Of a stretch of DNA of 64,000 bases, positions 60,506-64,000 are shown in pieces (the first letter of the stretch is position 1; the number at the start of each line of letters is the position of its first letter). Position numbers and translations under genes: made by a program. This stretch comes from Mucilaginibacter terrae (GTDB lineage: Bacteria > Bacteroidota > Bacteroidia > Sphingobacteriales > Sphingobacteriaceae). Location of the stretch: positions 4,836,001 to 4,900,000 of the forward strand of contig NZ_JAVLVU010000001.1 in the NCBI RefSeq assembly GCF_031951985.1, in the 5' to 3' direction. The notes under the pieces were generated by a model. That model had not been told where the DNA came from, made no database searches, and saw only the letters and a program-made list of their open reading frames with translations.

Positions 60506-60579
60506 AGTAGAGGCGTATTGCAAAATACAGGATATTTTGCAAACGCCGAAATTTTTATCGCCTCAATTAAATGTAGAAT

Positions 60580-60768
60580 TTATCTGCGGTGCTGGTATTG
60601 CGTAACTACGTGAGCGGGTTTTTGATGTTTGATGGCAGCATCAGCGCGATTATCGCACTTGCCCAGCAGGGTGTAAATAACAATAAAAATAACAATAGTT
60701 GAAAGGCATCCTCCGCCTAACTTTTTAGCGCCCCATCCGGCTATTAATGCTTTGAAAAAACTGTTCAT
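60580..60768 (-). CDS. Small membrane protein, 62 aa
   Basis: This 62-residue protein begins MNSFFKALIAGWGAKKLGGG, has one clear transmembrane helix (CLSTIVIFIVIYTLLGKC, residues about 21-38) and a basic soluble end (AIKHQKPAHVVTQYQHRR). It has two Cys flanking the helix. No family is recognised. It is leftward, separated by 74 bases from the AcpH-like gene. Confidence 0.65.
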   Translation of the reverse strand: MNSFFKALIAGWGAKKLGGGCLSTIVIFIVIYTLLGKCDNRADAAIKHQKPAHVVTQYQHRR

Positions 60769-60838
60769 GGTAAAGTGTTTTGTGCAGTAATAACCCTGGT
60801 ATGCTAATATGGTTTGATTTAAGGTGTGTAAAATACTT

Positions 60839-61666
60839 TTACCAGCCGGTGTGAGCAGTAATCAGGTCTTCAATTTTTTCAGAAAGGAGGGTGGTAATTT
60901 GGCCAGCCTTACCATCACCAATGGTACGACCATCAATTTGCGTTACCGGCAAAATATTTTTGGTAGTGCTGGTAATAAATGCTTCTGCACAATTCCGTAT
61001 ATCGTCAAGCGTAACATTGCGTTCGGCCACAGTAAAACCATCGACCGTAAGGCCAAGTACCTGTTTGCGTATAATGCCATTTAATACATCGGTTCCGGTA
61101 GTTAAAACCTCGTTATTGTGCGTTACAATAAAGAAGTTAGAACGTGGGCATTCGCGCACGATGTTGTTATGGTGGTAGAGTATATCGTCGGCACCTTGTT
61201 CGCGCATTTGCGGTTGCAGCCATATGGCCATTTGATAGTCGATGGTTTTGGCCCCGGCAAACTGGCGCAGGTGAGGGTAGGTGATGAGCTTAATGCCATC
61301 GTTGTTCAAAGGTTTTACTTTGATTTCCTGCTGGGTAATGATGAGGTTGCTTTTAGCAAGCGTGTAACCATCTTCCGAAAAGCCGCCAGTAAGCGTGAGG
61401 CGTATGCCCGAATCGGGGAGGTTATTCTTGTCCATCAGCTTACGTACGCTGGCCTTCAGCTCGTCGCAGTTGTAATTAACGTTTAAGCGCATGGCTTGGG
61501 CCGAGCCGTAAAACCGATCAAGATGGTCTTCAATAAAAACAGGTGCACCGCCTATAGTTTTAAAGAAATCAAATATGGCGTAACCGCGGTGTATGGCTAA
61601 ATCGCTTACCTGGAGTTTGGCATCGGCCGCGGGCATAAATTGGTTGTTGATGGCAGCGTAATACAT
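60839..61666 (-). CDS. Class IV PLP aminotransferase
   Basis: This 275-residue enzyme is of the branched-chain/D-amino acid transaminase fold (MYYAAINNQFMPAADAKLQV; ATG 61666 chosen). The catalytic PLP Lys is in GAKTIDYQMA, with the family Glu and the GIIRKQVLGL and TSTTKNILPVTQID segments following. It could be a branched-chain, D-alanine or aminodeoxychorismate lyase-type enzyme; the sequence alone does not separate these. It is divergent from tyrS. Confidence 0.85.
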   Translation of the reverse strand: MYYAAINNQFMPAADAKLQVSDLAIHRGYAIFDFFKTIGGAPVFIEDHLDRFYGSAQAMRLNVNYNCDELKASVRKLMDKNNLPDSGIRLTLTGGFSEDGYTLAKSNLIITQQEIKVKPLNNDGIKLITYPHLRQFAGAKTIDYQMAIWLQPQMREQGADDILYHHNNIVRECPRSNFFIVTHNNEVLTTGTDVLNGIIRKQVLGLTVDGFTVAERNVTLDDIRNCAEAFITSTTKNILPVTQIDGRTIGDGKAGQITTLLSEKIEDLITAHTGW

Positions 61667-61786
61667 GGTTTTATATAATAGCAATTATTGCTTTAGGTGA
61701 ACGCTGTAAATATAGATGTGTTTTGATCGAATACATGTGTTTAGCAGGTATGCTTATTCTTAATCGCTTCGTTATGGGTAGTTTGC

Positions 61787-61794
61787 TATATTTG
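61787..61794 (+). promoter_or_regulatory. -7 box of tyrS
   Basis: TATATTTG is an exact TAnnTTTG match 25 bases upstream of the tyrS ATG. The -33 region (TCTTAATCGCTTC) has no TTG at a good distance. Confidence 0.45.
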
Positions 61795-61818
61795 CCCACT
61801 TAAAATAATTGTACTGTA

Positions 61819-63102
61819 ATGAGTTTTGTTGAAGAATTACGCTGGCGCGGCATGCTGCACGATATTATGCCCGGAACCGAGGATTTACTGAATAAAGGTA
61901 CGGCATCGGGCTATATCGGGTTCGATCCCACGGCCGATTCGCTGCACGTAGGTCACTTAACGCAAATCATGACCCTCATCCACTTTCAGCGTGCGGGGCA
62001 TAAGCCCTACGCGTTGGTTGGCGGTGCTACCGGCATGGTGGGCGATCCGTCGGGTAAATCGGCCGAGCGTAACTTGCTTTCTGAAGATGTATTGCAGCAT
62101 AACCTGCAAAGTATTCAAAAACAGCTGGAGCAATTTTTGGATTTTGATTGCGGCCCTAACAGCGCCCAAATGGTAAATAACTACGATTGGTTTAAAGATT
62201 TTTCGTTCCTGAACTTTATTCGCGATGTGGGTAAACACATTACCGTAAATTACATGATGGCCAAAGACTCGGTTAAAAACCGTTTAAATGGCGATACGGG
62301 CATGTCGTTTACCGAATTTACTTACCAGTTGGTGCAGGGTTACGATTTTTATTACCTCTGGAAACATCATAACTGTGCCCTGCAAATGGGCGGTAGCGAC
62401 CAATGGGGTAACATTGTAACCGGTACGGAGTTAATTCGTCGTAAAGATGCCGGTGAAGCTTTTGCCTTAACCACCCAGTTAATTAAAAAAGCCGACGGTA
62501 CCAAGTTTGGCAAAACCGAAAGCGGTGCTGTATGGTTAGATACCGCCCGCACATCGCCCTACCAGTTTTACCAGTTTTGGTTAAATGCCAGCGATGCCGA
62601 CGTGAAAAAGTTCATCCGCATATTTACGCTGTTAAATCGTGAAACCATTGAGGCCTTAGAGGCTGAGCATGATTTAGCACCACATCAGCGTGCTTTGCAA
62701 AAAGCTTTGGCTAAGGATATTACCATCCGCGTGCATGGTGAGGCGGCTTATAACAAGGCTATACAATCGTCAGAGTTTTTGTTCGGAAACACAAGTGTTG
62801 AATTTTTGAATGAATTAAGGGACACAGAAATTGTAGGGATTTTTGAAGGTGTTCCGAACTTTAAAATAAAGCGTGCTGACCTTGAAGCAGGTATCGGAGT
62901 TTTGGATTTACTTGCAGTTCATGCTAATGTTTTTCCATCGAAAGGAGAAGCTAAAAAAATGATTCAAGGAGGGGGGACTGCTATTAATAAAGTAAAAGTA
63001 CCAGCTCCAGAAGAAATCTATAATACAGATAATCTTATTAATGGGAAGTTTTTAGTAGTACAAAAGGGAAGAAGAAATTATTTTTTAATTATTGCCGAAT
63101 AA
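61819..63102 (+). CDS. tyrS: Tyrosyl-tRNA synthetase, mosaic 3' end
   Basis: This 427-residue enzyme charges tRNA-Tyr. The HIGH-like motif is DSLHVGHLTQ (about residues 34-43), the KMSKS-like loop is TKFGKTE (about residues 232-238), and the S4-like domain is at the C-terminus (GVLDLLAVHANVFPSKGEAK). From about codon 318 (near 62772) the DNA turns AT-rich and uses codons such as AGA and GGA: three 60-base samples from 62821 on are 38, 33 and 30% GC, against 45 and 47% at 62341-62460. The protein stays in frame and complete, so this looks like gene conversion by a related low-GC donor. Confidence 0.97.
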   Translation: MSFVEELRWRGMLHDIMPGTEDLLNKGTASGYIGFDPTADSLHVGHLTQIMTLIHFQRAGHKPYALVGGATGMVGDPSGKSAERNLLSEDVLQHNLQSIQKQLEQFLDFDCGPNSAQMVNNYDWFKDFSFLNFIRDVGKHITVNYMMAKDSVKNRLNGDTGMSFTEFTYQLVQGYDFYYLWKHHNCALQMGGSDQWGNIVTGTELIRRKDAGEAFALTTQLIKKADGTKFGKTESGAVWLDTARTSPYQFYQFWLNASDADVKKFIRIFTLLNRETIEALEAEHDLAPHQRALQKALAKDITIRVHGEAAYNKAIQSSEFLFGNTSVEFLNELRDTEIVGIFEGVPNFKIKRADLEAGIGVLDLLAVHANVFPSKGEAKKMIQGGGTAINKVKVPAPEEIYNTDNLINGKFLVVQKGRRNYFLIIAE

Positions 63103-63109
63103 TTTGCAA

Positions 63110-63148
63110 ATACGACAAATGTGTTTTACATTTGGATAAATGTCGTAT
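63110..63148. promoter_or_regulatory. Nested palindrome before the toxin-antitoxin pair
   Basis: ATACGACA (63110-63117) and TGTCGTAT (63141-63148) are perfect 8-base arms, with an inner AAATGT/ACATTT pair at 63117-63133. The site covers the antitoxin start codon at 63140, where antitoxins of this type usually repress themselves. Confidence 0.6.
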
Positions 63149-63634
63149 AGTAAAAAACATATTGATCAAAATGAGGTTCATGAACCAATGGCTGCTTACA
63201 TCACCACTGATAGTGTAACCTCATTTTATAATTTGCTTACCGGCGTAAATCCCGGTAAAGCATCTTCTGATTTTGATGTTGTGCGTTTGGCCCGCCAGGG
63301 CTTGCCCAAAAAGGTATTAACCACTTTGGCGCAAAAAATCTCTTTAACCCTGCAAGAGCTTGCCGGTATTATGCATATTAACGAGCGCACTTTGCAACGT
63401 TACGATGATGATACCGTAGTTAAGACCGAGTATGCCGAAAAGGCCGTTGAACTTGCCCGCCTCTATACCCGAGGTGAGGAGGTATTTGGCTCTATGGATA
63501 AATTTAAACGCTGGATGAAAACCCCGAGCCACATATTTAAAGGTGAGTCACCGGTTTCGCTATTGGATACCTCTATAGGTTTTGATTTGGTTTTACGCGA
63601 GTTGGGCCGTATTGAGCATGGTATTTTTGCCTGA
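63140..63634 (+). CDS. Xre/MbcA/ParS-type antitoxin
   Basis: This 164-residue antitoxin has an Xre-like helix-turn-helix (TLQELAGIMHINERTLQRYD, about residues 70-89) followed by a toxin-binding domain of the DUF2384 family (ARLYTRGEEVFGSMDKFKRW and SLLDTSIGFDLVLRELGRIE). It neutralises the RES toxin encoded right after it and probably represses the operon through the palindrome overlapping its start. The toxin gene begins three bases after its stop. Confidence 0.9.
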   Translation: MSYSKKHIDQNEVHEPMAAYITTDSVTSFYNLLTGVNPGKASSDFDVVRLARQGLPKKVLTTLAQKISLTLQELAGIMHINERTLQRYDDDTVVKTEYAEKAVELARLYTRGEEVFGSMDKFKRWMKTPSHIFKGESPVSLLDTSIGFDLVLRELGRIEHGIFA

Positions 63635-63637
63635 GAG

Positions 63638-64000
63638 ATGCTGCTGTACCGTATATCAAAATGCACTTATATTAATGATTTAAGCGGCACAGGTGCCCGC
63701 CTCTACGGCGGCCGCTGGAACAATATTGGCCGCCCTATGGTTTATACGGCATCGTCGCGCTCATTGGCAGTGCTCGAAGTGCTGGTACATTTACCCCCAA
63801 CCATTATCCCCGATGATTTTTGCCAGATTACCCTTGATGTGCCTAATGATGTACAGGTGCTCGACATAGATGCCCTACCTGAAAACTGGCAGGATTATCC
63901 TGAACCGTCCTTACTCAAATCAATGGGGGATGCTTTTTTAAAGTTGAACAAACATTTGCTATTAAAAGTACCATCGGCTATTGTTAAGGAGGAGTTTAAT
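63638..64000 (+). CDS. RES-domain toxin, 3' end outside window
   Basis: At least 121 residues are visible (MLLYRISKCTYINDLSGTGA). The RES signature is present: Arg in ARLYGGRWNNIGRPMVYTAS and the following SSRSLAVLEVLVH with the Glu of the R-E-S triad; the Ser near the end is probably beyond the window. RES toxins degrade NAD+ (NAD phosphorylase, MbcT-like) or ADP-ribosylate targets. The gene continues past base 64000. Confidence 0.92.
   Translation, partial: MLLYRISKCTYINDLSGTGARLYGGRWNNIGRPMVYTASSRSLAVLEVLVHLPPTIIPDDFCQITLDVPNDVQVLDIDALPENWQDYPEPSLLKSMGDAFLKLNKHLLLKVPSAIVKEEFN

Overview
The window looks like a chromosome piece of a Bacteroidota bacterium, most likely Sphingobacteriaceae (Mucilaginibacter- or Pedobacter-like). 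The reasons are near-absent Shine-Dalgarno sequences, several promoters of the Bacteroidota type (TTG, 18-20 bases, TAnnTTTG), paired MacB-like permeases without their own ATPase, a Gly-rich RRM protein, DUF3347 and DUF4920 lipoprotein or secreted families, and moderate GC (about 45-47% in the housekeeping stretch I counted). No rRNA or tRNA gene was seen.

Layout. 1-6950: part of a prophage or its remnant, with packaging genes (small and large terminase), a gene with a perfect -1 slippery site, further phage-like genes, and an S24-type repressor whose divergent promoter is overlapped by a 20-bp palindrome. 6970-12350: stand-alone receiver, a subclass B1 metallo-beta-lactamase homologue, RRM protein, GH43 enzyme, an 81-bp tandem repeat and a four-gene cassette of unknown small proteins. 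12410-14650: an IS481-family element, then a REP/RAYT unit (tyrosine transposase flanked by alternating 24-nt hairpins). 14690-31210: metabolic and envelope genes (beta-propeller amidohydrolase, citrate synthase, dicarboxylate symporter, cobalamin adenosyltransferase, GH19 chitinase, DMT exporter, ispD, queA). 31500-43000: HAD/CAT-like overlapping pair, two tandem MacB-like permeases, a voltage-sensor potassium channel, a frameshifted TraB/GumN gene, GrpB-like protein, metallohydrolase and amine oxidase.

43100-49110: an RND efflux operon (outer membrane factor, pump, adaptor). 49140-51250: a cluster of four small hairpins and an IS110-family element with a frameshifted transposase and a candidate bridge RNA. 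51280-56160: pyrR-pyrB operon plus small membrane protein, then surface-sugar genes (GT11-like, GT8-like, cupin). 56280-61670: ribosomal protein S1, an ECF sigma factor with a membrane partner, an AcpH-like protein and a class IV aminotransferase. 61780-64000: tyrS, whose last ~110 codons have foreign base composition, followed directly by an Xre/RES toxin-antitoxin pair that runs off the window.

Two themes cut across the window. First, five genes carry or appear to carry single-base indels at short homopolymers (near 1367, 39019, 44523, 49828 and 52123), so either the assembly has indel errors or several genes are decaying. Second, intergenic space is filled with several families of palindromic repeats, some of which have become the coding ends of genes (ispD start, pyrR end, metallohydrolase end).
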